NCBI GenBank assembly: GCA_965369325.1
Contig: CBDUQI010000083.1
Coordinates: 1-22,291 of the forward strand
DNA length: 22,291 nt
Reading direction: 5' to 3'
Source: CBDUQI01 sp965369325
GTDB taxonomy: Bacteria > Pseudomonadota > Gammaproteobacteria > Steroidobacterales > JBCBZW01
Shown: positions 14,554-22,291 of the stretch, piece after piece
How positions within the stretch are numbered: the stretch's first letter is position 1
Layout: each line of letters starts with the position of its first letter
Made by a program: the position numbers and the translations under genes
Notes under the pieces: model-generated
The model's database searches: none
The model's input: only the letters and a program-made list of their open reading frames with translations
Told to the model about the DNA's origin: nothing

Positions 14554-16004
14554 GCGCCCAGCTCCGGCGCGCGCCTGTGCCACTGCGTTTCGCCCTGATA
14601 GGCGTGCGCAACATCAAGCAAACGCTGCTCATCAAAATGCCGCCCGATCAACTGCAATCCCACCGGCAGGCCGTCGCTGAAACCGCACGGGATCGCCATG
14701 CCGGGTAACCCGGCGAGATTAACGCCGATGGTGTACATGTCGGTGAGGTACATGGTGACCGGGTCGTCCACTTTCTCACCGATGGCAAACGCCGTGCTCG
14801 GCGTAGTGGGGCCCATCAGCACATCCACCTGCTCAAACGCGCGAGCAAAATCGGCACTGATCAGTTGCCGCGCGCGCTGGGCCTTTAAATAGTAGGCATC
14901 GTAGTAACCAGCCGACAGCACGAAGGTGCCGGTCATGATCCGACGTTTGACCTCGGCGCCAAAGCCCTCGCCGCGCGAGCGCTTGTAAAGATCTGTCAGA
15001 TCCTTAGGGTCTGCACAACGATAGCCGTAGCGCACGCCGTCAAAGCGGGAAAGATTGGATGAACACTCCGCCGGCGCCACCACGTAATAAGTGGGCACCG
15101 ACAGCGCCAGATTGGGCAGCGACACATCCACTAGGCTAGCGCCGAGGCGGGTGTATACGTCGAGCGCCTCACGCACCGGCACGCGCACCGACGCTGGCAG
15201 GCTGTCATCAAAAAACTCGGCCGGGACGCCAATCTTCAACCCGCGCACATCGCCCGACAGCGCCTGCGCATACTCCGGCACCGGCGCGTCCACACTGGTG
15301 GAATCGCGCGCGTCAAAGCCCGCCATTGCACCCAGCACCATGGCGGCGTCCTGCGCACTCTGCGCGAGCACCCCGCCCTGATCAAGGCTGGAGGCAAACG
15401 CCACCATGCCGTAGCGCGAGACCCGCCCATAGGTAGGCTTGATTCCGGTCACCCCAGACAACGCAGCTGGCTGGCGGATAGAACCGCCGGTATCCGTGCC
15501 GGTCGCAACTGGGCTCAGGCGCGCCGCGACAGCGGCGGCGGACCCTCCCGATGACCCCCCCGGCACCCGGTTGGTATCCCAAGGGTTGCGCACAGCGCCG
15601 TAGTAACTGTTTTCGTTGGATGAGCCCATCGCGAACTCGTCCATGTTGGTCTTGCCCAGCATCACGCAGCCGGCCTGACTCAGCCGGGCCACCACTGTAG
15701 CGTCGTAGGGTGAGATAAAATTGTCCAGCATGCGCGAGGCGCAACTGGTGCGTACGCCGCGGGTGCAGAAGATGTCTTTGTGCGCCAGTGGCACGCCGGT
15801 TAGCGGGCCGCCCGATTTGCTGGCCAGCTGAGCATCAGCCGCCTGCGCCTGGGCCAACGCCTGCTCGGCGGTAACCGTAATGAACGCATTCAGTTTCGAG
15901 CCGTATGCTTCGATGCGCGACAGATAATGGCGCGTCAACTCCACCGAGGAGAACTCGCCACTAGCCAGGCCCCGGGCCTGCTCGGCCAAGGTCAGACGGT
16001 GCAT
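14550..16004 (-). CDS. gatA: Asp-tRNA(Asn)/Glu-tRNA(Gln) amidotransferase subunit A
   Basis: The glutaminase subunit: releases ammonia from glutamine or asparagine and passes it to GatB. An amidase-signature enzyme of 484 residues from the ATG at 16004. The catalytic triad is visible as Lys76 (AHKD), cis-Ser151 (GGSSGGS) and nucleophile Ser175 (TDTGGSIRQPA). The signature GGSSGGSAAAVAA and the start MHRLTLAEQARGLASGEFSSVEL are standard. A TTG at 16013 would add three residues but lies only 2 bases from the GAGG motif, so the ATG is preferred (spacing about 11). It follows gatC by 13 bases and overlaps gatB by 4. Confidence 0.97.
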   Translation of the reverse strand: MHRLTLAEQARGLASGEFSSVELTRHYLSRIEAYGSKLNAFITVTAEQALAQAQAADAQLASKSGGPLTGVPLAHKDIFCTRGVRTSCASRMLDNFISPYDATVVARLSQAGCVMLGKTNMDEFAMGSSNENSYYGAVRNPWDTNRVPGGSSGGSAAAVAARLSPVATGTDTGGSIRQPAALSGVTGIKPTYGRVSRYGMVAFASSLDQGGVLAQSAQDAAMVLGAMAGFDARDSTSVDAPVPEYAQALSGDVRGLKIGVPAEFFDDSLPASVRVPVREALDVYTRLGASLVDVSLPNLALSVPTYYVVAPAECSSNLSRFDGVRYGYRCADPKDLTDLYKRSRGEGFGAEVKRRIMTGTFVLSAGYYDAYYLKAQRARQLISADFARAFEQVDVLMGPTTPSTAFAIGEKVDDPVTMYLTDMYTIGVNLAGLPGMAIPCGFSDGLPVGLQLIGRHFDEQRLLDVAHAYQGETQWHRRAPELGA

Positions 16005-16017
16005 GACACGCAAGACC

Positions 16018-16305
16018 TCATTCTATGACCTTCGGCACGAGATAGAGGCCATCTTCCATCTGGCTGGCATTGCCACGCACCGCATCGCGCACATCGTGCT
16101 CACTCACCTTATCCACGCGCAGGCGCTGGCCCGCTGCGATCGGATGCGCCATCGGCTCAACCCCACTGGTGTCGGCAGCATCCAGCTGCTGCACCAGGTC
16201 TAGGATGCTGGACAAAGTCTGGGCGTAGGCCGGGATGCGCGCCTCATCGATCTGTAATCGGGCCAGATGCGCGATGTCTCTAACCTGTTTGGGCGTCAGC
16301 GACAT
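16018..16305 (-). CDS. gatC: Asp-tRNA(Asn)/Glu-tRNA(Gln) amidotransferase subunit C
   Basis: A 95-residue subunit that wraps around and stabilises the GatA-GatB interface. It has the family pattern: LTPKQVRDIAHLARLQID at the N-terminus, the ILDLVQQLDAADTSGVEPMAHP central segment, and RLRVDKVSEHDVRDAVRGNA followed by a C-terminal ...DGLYLVPKVIE tail that contacts GatB. It is the first gene of gatC-gatA-gatB-hslO and diverges from the mre operon. Only a poor Shine-Dalgarno site (AAGAG) is visible. Confidence 0.97.
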   Translation of the reverse strand: MSLTPKQVRDIAHLARLQIDEARIPAYAQTLSSILDLVQQLDAADTSGVEPMAHPIAAGQRLRVDKVSEHDVRDAVRGNASQMEDGLYLVPKVIE

Positions 16306-16641
16306 GAATACTGCTCTTAAACTATGCTCTGGGGTTTCGGGTATGTCTGCCAGTGTGTTAACGAGATGGCTACGCCAACCGCGGCGCTGGCGCCGTCCTG
16401 CTCATACGAGCGCCTGGGTTAAAAGACGGGCACCTTGAGCAGTGCGCCGACGCGCTTGACGGGCCGCCTGGACGGCACTCGAAAAGCCGATGATAATACA
16501 CGGAGCTTGCCCAAAGTCCTACCCGTTGTTAGAGTATCGCGTTCGCTGTCCGCAGCCCGTTTTGGTGCGCCGGCAATCCCGTTCAAGACTACGCCCGCGG
16601 CTAACCCCGCAACGGCGCTCATCCGGACCTTCAATCCCCTC
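16306..16641. other. divergent gatC / mreB control region
   Basis: 336 bases without a convincing gene. It must hold the promoters of the gat operon (leftward) and the mre operon (rightward). The open frame in its right half is an in-frame upstream extension of mreB without family similarity, so I treat it as leader. The mreB leader would therefore be long. No clear operator, riboswitch or terminator was recognised. Confidence 0.5.
16469..16497 (+). promoter_or_regulatory. candidate sigma-70 promoter for mreB
   Basis: TGGACG (16469-16474), 17-base spacer, GATAAT (16492-16497). Each box is a partial match to TTGACA/TATAAT at ideal spacing in otherwise GC-rich sequence. A TTGACG at 16456 is too far away to serve this -10. 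If used, it implies a leader of about 140 bases before the mreB ATG. This is a guess from pattern only. Confidence 0.3.
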
Positions 16642-17685
16642 ATGCTTAAGAACTTCCGCGGCTACTTCTCGAACGATCTGTCGATCGATCTAGGCACCGC
16701 CAATACGCTCATTTATGTGCGTGGACGCGGCATCGTGCTCAACGAGCCCTCTGTTGTGGCCATCCGCGAGGAACCAGGTCGTGGCGGCAAGAGCATCCAG
16801 GCGGTCGGCGCAGAGGCCAAGAGCATGCTTGGACGCACGCCGGGCAATATCGTCGCCATCCGACCGCTGAAAGACGGTGTTATCGCTGATTTCACCGTCA
16901 CCGAGAAGATGCTGCAGCACTTTATCAAGCGCGCACATGGCAGCCGCTATTTCCGCCCCAGCCCGCGCGTGCTGGTATGCGTGCCCTATGGCTCCACCCA
17001 GGTGGAGCGCCGGGCGATCCGCGAATCGGCCGAAGGTGCTGGTGCACGTAAAGTCTATTTGATTGAAGAGCCCATGGCCGCAGCCATCGGAGCCGGCATG
17101 CCGGTGCACGAAGCGCGCGGCTCCATGGTGCTGGATGTGGGCGGCGGCACCTCCGAGGTCGCCGTGATCTCACTCAACGGGATCGTATATGCCGCTTCCG
17201 TGCGCATCGGCGGTGACCGTTTTGATGAGGCCATCACCAACTATGTGCGCCGTAACTACGGCATTTTGATCGGTGAGGCGACCGCCGAGCGCATCAAGCA
17301 CGAGATCGGCTCGGCCTATCCCGGGCAGGAGGTGCGTGAGATCTCGGTCAAGGGCCGTAACCTGTCCGAGGGCGTGCCACGTGCCTTTACCCTCAACAGC
17401 AACGAGATTCTGGAAGCCTTGCAAGAGCCGCTGCAAGGCATCGTCGGCGCAGTAAAGGCCGCGCTGGAGCAGACCCCGCCCGAGCTGGGGGCTGACGTGG
17501 CCGAGCGCGGCATTGTACTGACCGGCGGCGGCGCCCTGCTGCGTGATCTGGACAAGCTGCTGCAGGAGGAAACGGGCCTGCCGGTGGTCCTATCGGACGA
17601 TCCGCTTACCTGCGTCGCCCGTGGCGGCGGCCGTGTGCTGGAACTGCTGGACGAGCATGGCCCTGGGATGTTTGGGCTAGATTAA
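16642..17685 (+). CDS. mreB: rod-shape-determining actin homologue MreB
   Basis: Bacterial actin that polymerises under the inner membrane and guides the elongasome. 347 residues from the ATG at 16642, the normal length for the family. The start is set by the conserved N-terminus MLKNFRGYFSNDLSIDLGTANT; a longer frame from a TTG at 16435 would add 69 residues not found in MreB. ATP-binding motifs are present: phosphate 1 DLGTANTLIY (14-23), phosphate 2 LDVGGGTSEVAV, and adenosine region LTGGGALLRDLD. No strong Shine-Dalgarno site is seen. It leads the mre-mrdA-rodA cluster, with a 112-base gap before mreC. Confidence 0.97.
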   Translation: MLKNFRGYFSNDLSIDLGTANTLIYVRGRGIVLNEPSVVAIREEPGRGGKSIQAVGAEAKSMLGRTPGNIVAIRPLKDGVIADFTVTEKMLQHFIKRAHGSRYFRPSPRVLVCVPYGSTQVERRAIRESAEGAGARKVYLIEEPMAAAIGAGMPVHEARGSMVLDVGGGTSEVAVISLNGIVYAASVRIGGDRFDEAITNYVRRNYGILIGEATAERIKHEIGSAYPGQEVREISVKGRNLSEGVPRAFTLNSNEILEALQEPLQGIVGAVKAALEQTPPELGADVAERGIVLTGGGALLRDLDKLLQEETGLPVVLSDDPLTCVARGGGRVLELLDEHGPGMFGLD

Positions 17686-17797
17686 TATCTGTGAGCGATT
17701 TCCTTCCCACCCAAGCGCTTACGCGTAGTACACTGGCGGGCAACGTGCATTACACGGACAGTTGACTCTTCGGACGTTGGGCTAGGCAGCCGAGACA

Positions 17798-18751
17798 GTG
17801 ACTTCCCTGAACGATCGCGACGCGAAACCGCTGTTTATCCGGGGGCCCTCCCTGGGTACCCGACTCATATTGCTGGGCGTTTTCTCCATTGGCTTGATGG
17901 TCGTTGACAGCCGGTATGAACATCTCAATAGCATGCGCGACGGCCTCGCCGCCGCGGTGTATCCCATTCGCGCCCTCGTCGATCTGCCATTCTCTACCGC
18001 CAGCTGGATGCAGAGCACCCTGCGTGAGCGCGAGGCGTTGATCCGGGATAACCGGCGCCTGCACACCCAGCACCTGGCTGCCAGCGTGCAGTTGCAGCGC
18101 TTGGCTGCGCTGGAGGCGGAGAACGCCCGGCTGCGTGCGCTGATGGACTCATCCGCCAAAGTGGCTGATCGCATCCTGGTAAGTGAAATCATGTCGGTTG
18201 ACCTGGACCCTTACCGCCATCGCATCATTATTGACAAAGGCGCTAATCAGGGCGCTTTTAAGGGCCAGGCGCTGCTGAACGCCAACGGCATCGTGGGGCA
18301 GATCACCCGTGCCGAGAGCTTTAGCTCCGAAGGGGTGCTTATCAGCGATCCCAGCCATGCGTTGCCGGTAGAGGTGAATCGCAACGGCTTGCGCACTATT
18401 GCCATGGGCACTGGCGACATTGCCCGATTATCGCTGCCGTTCCTACCTAACAATGCCGACCTTGAAGAGGGCGACTTGCTGGTCAGCTCCGGTCTCGGTG
18501 GCAGCTTTCCAGCCGGCTATCCGGTGGCGGTGATTACCGGCGTCGAGCGCGACCCTGGCGAACCGTTCGCCACCGTTCAGGCCGAACCGACCGCCGCGCT
18601 CAACCAAACCCGCGAAGTGCTGCTGGTCTGGCCCAGCGCCAACCAACTGCCCGAATCTACGCCCGCCCTCAGCGCCATCGACGCCAAACTGGCTGCACCA
18701 AACACGGCGCGGGCGCTTGAGCTTCAAGCGGCTGTGGGGCGAGCACGGTGA
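17798..18751 (+). CDS. mreC: rod-shape-determining protein MreC
   Basis: Inner-membrane protein with a large periplasmic domain that bridges MreB/MreD and PBP2 in the elongasome. 317 residues from a GTG start. A short cytoplasmic N-terminus (KPLFIRGPSLGTR) is followed by one transmembrane helix (about 21-37) and a heptad-like coiled coil (about 75-117, LEAENARLRALMD at the end). The periplasmic beta-barrel region has DPYRHRIIIDKGANQGAFKGQALLN and SGLGGSFPAGYPVAVI, both family hallmarks. The stop overlaps the mreD start as GTGA, indicating translational coupling. Confidence 0.95.
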   Translation: MTSLNDRDAKPLFIRGPSLGTRLILLGVFSIGLMVVDSRYEHLNSMRDGLAAAVYPIRALVDLPFSTASWMQSTLREREALIRDNRRLHTQHLAASVQLQRLAALEAENARLRALMDSSAKVADRILVSEIMSVDLDPYRHRIIIDKGANQGAFKGQALLNANGIVGQITRAESFSSEGVLISDPSHALPVEVNRNGLRTIAMGTGDIARLSLPFLPNNADLEEGDLLVSSGLGGSFPAGYPVAVITGVERDPGEPFATVQAEPTAALNQTREVLLVWPSANQLPESTPALSAIDAKLAAPNTARALELQAAVGRAR

Positions 18752-19236
18752 GCAACCGCTCGAGCGCGCCGCCGGTCGGCACTATCTTTTTGTCCATCGT
18801 TATCGCGCTGGCGCTCACCATTGTGCCGATGCCTGCACTTACCGCCGCTTATCGCCCGGAATGGGTGGCGCTAGTGGTGTTGTACTGGTGTCTTCGCGCG
18901 CCACAACATTTTGGCCTGACCATCGCGTGGGTGTGCGGGCTGATGCTCGACGCACTGAAAGGCGGCTTACTCGGGCAGCACGCCTTCGCGCTGCTGGTTG
19001 CCGCTTTTATCATTCAGAAATTCCAGTTACGCATTCGCGTGTTTCCAATCCTGCAGCAAACGCTCACCATCGCCGTGATCATCGCGCTGTTCGAGCTGAT
19101 TCTACTCGGCCTGGATGGTTTCGCCGGGCTTCCCGTAGGCGGGCACGCTCGCCTGTGGCCTGCCGCCGTCACCCTGGTGGCCTGGCCAGTCATCAGCGCC
19201 CTGCCATTGTGGCCCAACGCGCAGCGCGAGCATTGA
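18748..19236 (+). CDS. mreD: rod-shape-determining protein MreD
   Basis: A 162-residue polytopic inner-membrane protein of the elongasome, mostly hydrophobic with about five to six transmembrane helices (e.g. TIFLSIVIALALTIVPMP and WVALVVLYWCL). Conserved features include YRPEWVALVVLYWCLRAPQHFG and GLMLDALKGGLLGQHAFAL. The GTG start overlaps the mreC stop by four bases, with GGGGCGAG upstream. It is followed by mrdA after 31 bases. Confidence 0.93.
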   Translation: MSNRSSAPPVGTIFLSIVIALALTIVPMPALTAAYRPEWVALVVLYWCLRAPQHFGLTIAWVCGLMLDALKGGLLGQHAFALLVAAFIIQKFQLRIRVFPILQQTLTIAVIIALFELILLGLDGFAGLPVGGHARLWPAAVTLVAWPVISALPLWPNAQREH

Positions 19237-19267
19237 TCGCGCCCGTGCGCGGTCCAGGCCGTTAGCA

Positions 19268-21157
19268 ATGCGCCGTCAACACGTTCCGATCAAGGACCAC
19301 TGGGCTGAGCAGCGTATATTCGTGCGCCGTGCGGTCCTGGCTGGCGTGTTGGCCCTGATCGGCATCGGCATCCTCATTTCCCGCCTGATAGTACTGCAGG
19401 TAGTGAATTACGAGCATTTTCAGAGTCTGTCCAAAGGCAACCGCGTACGCATAGAGCCCCTGGCGCCCACGCGCGGGCTCATCTACGATCGCAACGGGGT
19501 ACTGCTGGCGGAGAACATTCCCGCCTACCAGCTGGAGATTACGCCCGAGGCGATTGACGACCTAGACCTTACCCTGGAGCGCCTGGGCAAATTTATTGAG
19601 CTGCGCAAGCAGGACCTGGACCGGTTTCGCAAGCATCTACGCAGCTCCAGACGCTTTAATGCCACCCCCCTCAAGTTCCGCCTCACCGACCAGGAAGTGG
19701 CCCGCTTCGCGGTCCAGCGGCAGGACTTTCCAGGGGTGGATATCCGCGCCCGGCTCGCACGCCACTATCCCGGCTCGGGTAACGCGGCGCATGCCATCGG
19801 CTATGTGTCCAGCCTGAGCGAGGCAGACTTGCAGCGGCTGGATCGCGCCGCGTACGCCGGTACCACGCATACAGGCAAGACCGGTGTCGAGCGGGCCTAC
19901 GAGCACCTGCTGCACGGCGAGGCCGGCTACCGCCAAGTGTTAGTGAATGCTCAGGGACGTGCCCTGAACGTCCTATTCGAGGAGCCTCCCACACCGGGCA
20001 ATGATCTGTATCTGAGCCTGGACAGCCGGATGCAATTGGCGGCAGAGCAAGCGCTAATAGGCAAACGCGGCGCAGTGGTGGCCATCGATCCTCGCGACGG
20101 CGCTGTGCTTACGTTCGTCAGCATGCCCACCTACGATCCTAACCCGTTTGGCGAGGGCCTCTCGCAAAAGGCGCTGGCCAAGCTGTTCTCCGACCCCGAT
20201 ATTCCAATGTTTAATCGCGCGCTCAAAGGCAGCTACCCGCCCGGCTCAACGGTCAAGCCAATGCTCGCGCTGGCCGGGTTGCAGCACCAGGTAATTACTG
20301 GCAACACCAGCACCTTCTGCCCCGGGTACTTCTCACTGCCTGGCGACAACCACCGTTATCGTGACTGGCGCGCAGGCGGTCATGGCACTCCCAACATGCA
20401 CGATGCCATCGCCCAATCCTGCGACGTGTACTTTTACGAGTTGGCGCTCGAGCTGGGCATTGACACCATGCACGCCTTTATGTCTGAGTTTGGCTTTGGC
20501 CAGCTCTCGGGCATCGACATCGGTGGCGAGAAACCCGGCCTGATGCCCTCACGGCAGTGGAAACAGCAGCGCTTTTCCAATCCCGCCGAACGTGCCTGGT
20601 TCCCAGGCGAGACGGTGATTACCGGTATTGGCCAGGGTTTCACGCTGGCCACCCCCCTGCAACTGGCGCAGGCTACAGCCGTGCTGGCCGCCCGCGGGCA
20701 ACGCTTTAAGCCGCGCTTGGTAGCCGCGGTGCGCGATGCCAGCACCGACACCACCAGCCCGCGAGAACCCGCCCCGCTGCCACCGGTGCTGGTCGAGCAC
20801 CCGCATTATTGGGATGAAGTCATCCGCGCCACCCACGCAGTCGTCACCGGGCCACGCGGTACCGCGCGCGCCATAGGCGATGCACCTTACCCAATCGCCG
20901 GCAAGAGTGGCACAGCGCAGGTATTTACGGTGGGTCAGGATGAGGAGTACGACGCCGACGAGTTGGAAGAACGGCTGCGCGACCATGCGTGGTTTATTGC
21001 CTTCGCCCCCATCCAGGCGCCCGAGGTGGCACTGGCCGTGATGGTGGAGAACGGTGGCAGTGGCAGCGGCGTGGCCGCCCCCGTCGCTCGCCGCGTGCTG
21101 GATGCGTATTTTTTGCCCGAGGCGCCGCAGCTGGGCCAGCGCGGTACAGGCCAATGA
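19268..21157 (+). CDS. mrdA: penicillin-binding protein 2 (elongasome transpeptidase)
   Basis: Class B PBP that cross-links peptidoglycan during side-wall growth with RodA as its glycosyltransferase partner. 629 residues. A cytoplasmic N-terminus and one transmembrane helix (about 20-45) are followed by the pedestal domain (PTRGLIYDRNGVLLAENIPAY at about 67-87) and the transpeptidase domain. The three active-site motifs are intact: Ser327-Thr-Val-Lys330 (PGSTVK), Ser384-Cys-Asp386, and Lys546-Ser-Gly-Thr549. The GQG motif (GIGQG) is also present. The stop overlaps the rodA start as ATGA. Confidence 0.97.
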   Translation: MRRQHVPIKDHWAEQRIFVRRAVLAGVLALIGIGILISRLIVLQVVNYEHFQSLSKGNRVRIEPLAPTRGLIYDRNGVLLAENIPAYQLEITPEAIDDLDLTLERLGKFIELRKQDLDRFRKHLRSSRRFNATPLKFRLTDQEVARFAVQRQDFPGVDIRARLARHYPGSGNAAHAIGYVSSLSEADLQRLDRAAYAGTTHTGKTGVERAYEHLLHGEAGYRQVLVNAQGRALNVLFEEPPTPGNDLYLSLDSRMQLAAEQALIGKRGAVVAIDPRDGAVLTFVSMPTYDPNPFGEGLSQKALAKLFSDPDIPMFNRALKGSYPPGSTVKPMLALAGLQHQVITGNTSTFCPGYFSLPGDNHRYRDWRAGGHGTPNMHDAIAQSCDVYFYELALELGIDTMHAFMSEFGFGQLSGIDIGGEKPGLMPSRQWKQQRFSNPAERAWFPGETVITGIGQGFTLATPLQLAQATAVLAARGQRFKPRLVAAVRDASTDTTSPREPAPLPPVLVEHPHYWDEVIRATHAVVTGPRGTARAIGDAPYPIAGKSGTAQVFTVGQDEEYDADELEERLRDHAWFIAFAPIQAPEVALAVMVENGGSGSGVAAPVARRVLDAYFLPEAPQLGQRGTGQ

Positions 21158-22291
21158 GCGTAATTTTTGATGAGAGCCAGCAGTATAGCGAGCGTCGACC
21201 GCTTGGCATCGCGGCACGTGTCATGCAGCGCCTGCATATTGATGGGCCCTTGCTGCTCGGGCTCTTGGGCCTTTGCGTGCTCGGTCTATTTGTGCTGTAC
21301 AGCGCCGGTGGCCAGAACGAGCAACTGCTGTTCAAGCAGGGCGTGCGCCTGAGCGTGGCGTTCGTGGCGATGGTGGTGATGGCCCAAATCCCGCCCAGCC
21401 TGTTGCGGGACTGGTCGCCCTGGTTATTCGTCCTTGGCATGGTGCTGCTGGTGCTGGTGTTGGCGCTGGGCCACGTCGGCAAAGGCGCGCAGCGCTGGCT
21501 GGATCTTGGGTTTATGCGGTTTCAACCATCTGAGATTATGAAGCTGGCGGTACCCATGGCGGTCGCCTGGTATCTACATTCCCGCCCACTGCCGCCGAGG
21601 CTGGGCAACATCATTGTCGTGCTCATGATCAGCGCGCTGCCGGCCGCCATGATTGCCATGCAACCAGACCTCGGCACGGCGCTGTTGATTGGCAGTGGCG
21701 GCATCATCGTCCTGTTCCTGGCCGGGCTACGGGTGCGCTTTATGCTGGCAGCGGGTGTTATCGGGGCCGCACTCGCGCCCGTGCTGTGGCATTTCATGCA
21801 TGATTACCAGCGACAACGGGTGCTTACATTCCTGGCCCCGGAGCGCGATCCCCTGGGAGCTGGCTACCATATCATCCAGAGCAAGATCGCCATTGGCTCG
21901 GGCGGCCCGTTTGGCAAGGGCTGGCTAAACGGCAGTCAGGCGAAGCTGGACTTTCTGCCGGAACCGGACACGGACTTCATCTTTGCGGTGCTGGGTGAGG
22001 AATTTGGCCTGACCGGGCTCATCATTGTGCTGACCTTGTACCTATTTATCGTGGGACGCGGCCTGTATATCGCCGCACAAGGGCAGGACTGCTATTCGCG
22101 GCTGCTGGCGGGTTGCATCAGCCTAACGTTCTTTGTCTACGTCATGGTCAACACAGGCATGGTGACCGGTCTGCTGCCCGTGGTTGGGGTACCCTTGCCG
22201 CTGGTGAGTTACGGTGGCACGTCAATGGTGACCATTATGGCGGGTTTCGGTATCCTGATGTCTGTTCACACGCACAGGAAGTTATTGTCCA
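21154..22291 (+). CDS. rodA: RodA peptidoglycan glycosyltransferase (3' end outside window)
   Basis: SEDS-family polymerase that extends glycan strands from lipid II with PBP2. The reading frame runs from the ATG at 21154 through 379 codons to the window edge without a stop, close to the usual full length (about 370-380). Polytopic hydrophobic protein with family motifs LYSAGG near the N-terminus, RWLDLGFMRFQPSEIMKLA, QPDLGTALL, LDFLPEPDTDFIFAVLGEEFG and the near-terminal GVPLPLVSYGGTS. The start overlaps the mrdA stop by four bases. Confidence 0.97.
   Translation, partial: MSVIFDESQQYSERRPLGIAARVMQRLHIDGPLLLGLLGLCVLGLFVLYSAGGQNEQLLFKQGVRLSVAFVAMVVMAQIPPSLLRDWSPWLFVLGMVLLVLVLALGHVGKGAQRWLDLGFMRFQPSEIMKLAVPMAVAWYLHSRPLPPRLGNIIVVLMISALPAAMIAMQPDLGTALLIGSGGIIVLFLAGLRVRFMLAAGVIGAALAPVLWHFMHDYQRQRVLTFLAPERDPLGAGYHIIQSKIAIGSGGPFGKGWLNGSQAKLDFLPEPDTDFIFAVLGEEFGLTGLIIVLTLYLFIVGRGLYIAAQGQDCYSRLLAGCISLTFFVYVMVNTGMVTGLLPVVGVPLPLVSYGGTSMVTIMAGFGILMSVHTHRKLLS

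Noticed and set aside
14554..14583. ATG start ten codons upstream for gatB
   Set aside because: The GTG at 14553 overlaps the gatA stop, has a better-placed Shine-Dalgarno site, and gives the normal family N-terminus.
16435..16641. 69-residue N-terminal extension of MreB from a TTG
   Set aside because: MreB proteins begin at MLKNFRGYFSNDLSIDLG. The extension has no family similarity and overlaps the expected promoter region.
1..22291. CRISPR arrays, tRNA/rRNA genes, IS elements, prophage genes
   Set aside because: No regularly spaced direct repeats, cloverleaf-type sequences, transposase or integrase motifs were found on either strand.

Overview
The window reads as chromosome of a moderately GC-rich (about 60%) gammaproteobacterium. 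The evidence is the order mreB-mreC-mreD-mrdA-rodA with a divergent gatC-gatA-gatB-hslO operon, a full-length B12-dependent MetH whose zinc cysteines fall at the same residue numbers as in E. coli, and typical gammaproteobacterial signal peptides and Shine-Dalgarno sites. The genus cannot be named from sequence reading alone. The gatCAB/mre arrangement suits basal gammaproteobacteria (Chromatiales/Xanthomonadales-like) better than enterics; this is inference. No tRNA, rRNA, IS element, CRISPR array or phage gene was seen.

Layout, left to right. (1) 1-6248, minus strand: a methionine/one-carbon block. A fused ArsR-type repressor/SAM-methyltransferase comes first, then metF, then metH, then an alpha/beta hydrolase cut by the window edge. 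MetF makes 5-methyl-THF and MetH uses it to methylate homocysteine. The regulator combines a winged helix with a SAM-binding fold, so it may sense the SAM cycle. A perfect AT-rich inverted repeat just upstream of it is a good operator candidate. (2) 6249-6432: a divergent control region with two inverted repeats. (3) 6433-6933: a YiiD-C-terminal-type hotdog thioesterase.

(4) 6934-12130, plus strand: the accessory heart of the window. Two adjacent paralogous secreted proteins (697 and 704 aa) share the same unusual architecture. Each has a signal peptide, an N-terminal pair of dockerin-type calcium loops, one cohesin-like domain, three choice-of-anchor-D (ASPM/SPD-2/Hydin-like) beta domains, and a C-terminal tandem repeat of 62 residues with a C-x19-C signature that I do not recognise. 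Both are strongly acidic, almost free of lysine (2 and 3 Lys), and carry 14 cysteines in seven matched pairs. Each gene is followed by a near-perfect or perfect hairpin. A small NTF2-like putative lipoprotein of lower GC follows. This pair is the best candidate here for an undescribed system: a self- or co-assembling extracellular protein in which cohesin-like and dockerin modules sit on the same chain.

(5) 12191-16305, minus strand: hslO (Hsp33) downstream of gatC-gatA-gatB, the tRNA-dependent amidotransferase, with a 4-nt stop/start overlap between gatA and gatB. (6) 16306-16641: divergent promoter region. (7) 16642-22291, plus strand: the rod-shape/elongasome operon mreB, mreC, mreD, mrdA (PBP2), rodA. 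It has GTGA and ATGA overlaps at mreC/mreD and mrdA/rodA, and rodA runs off the right edge.
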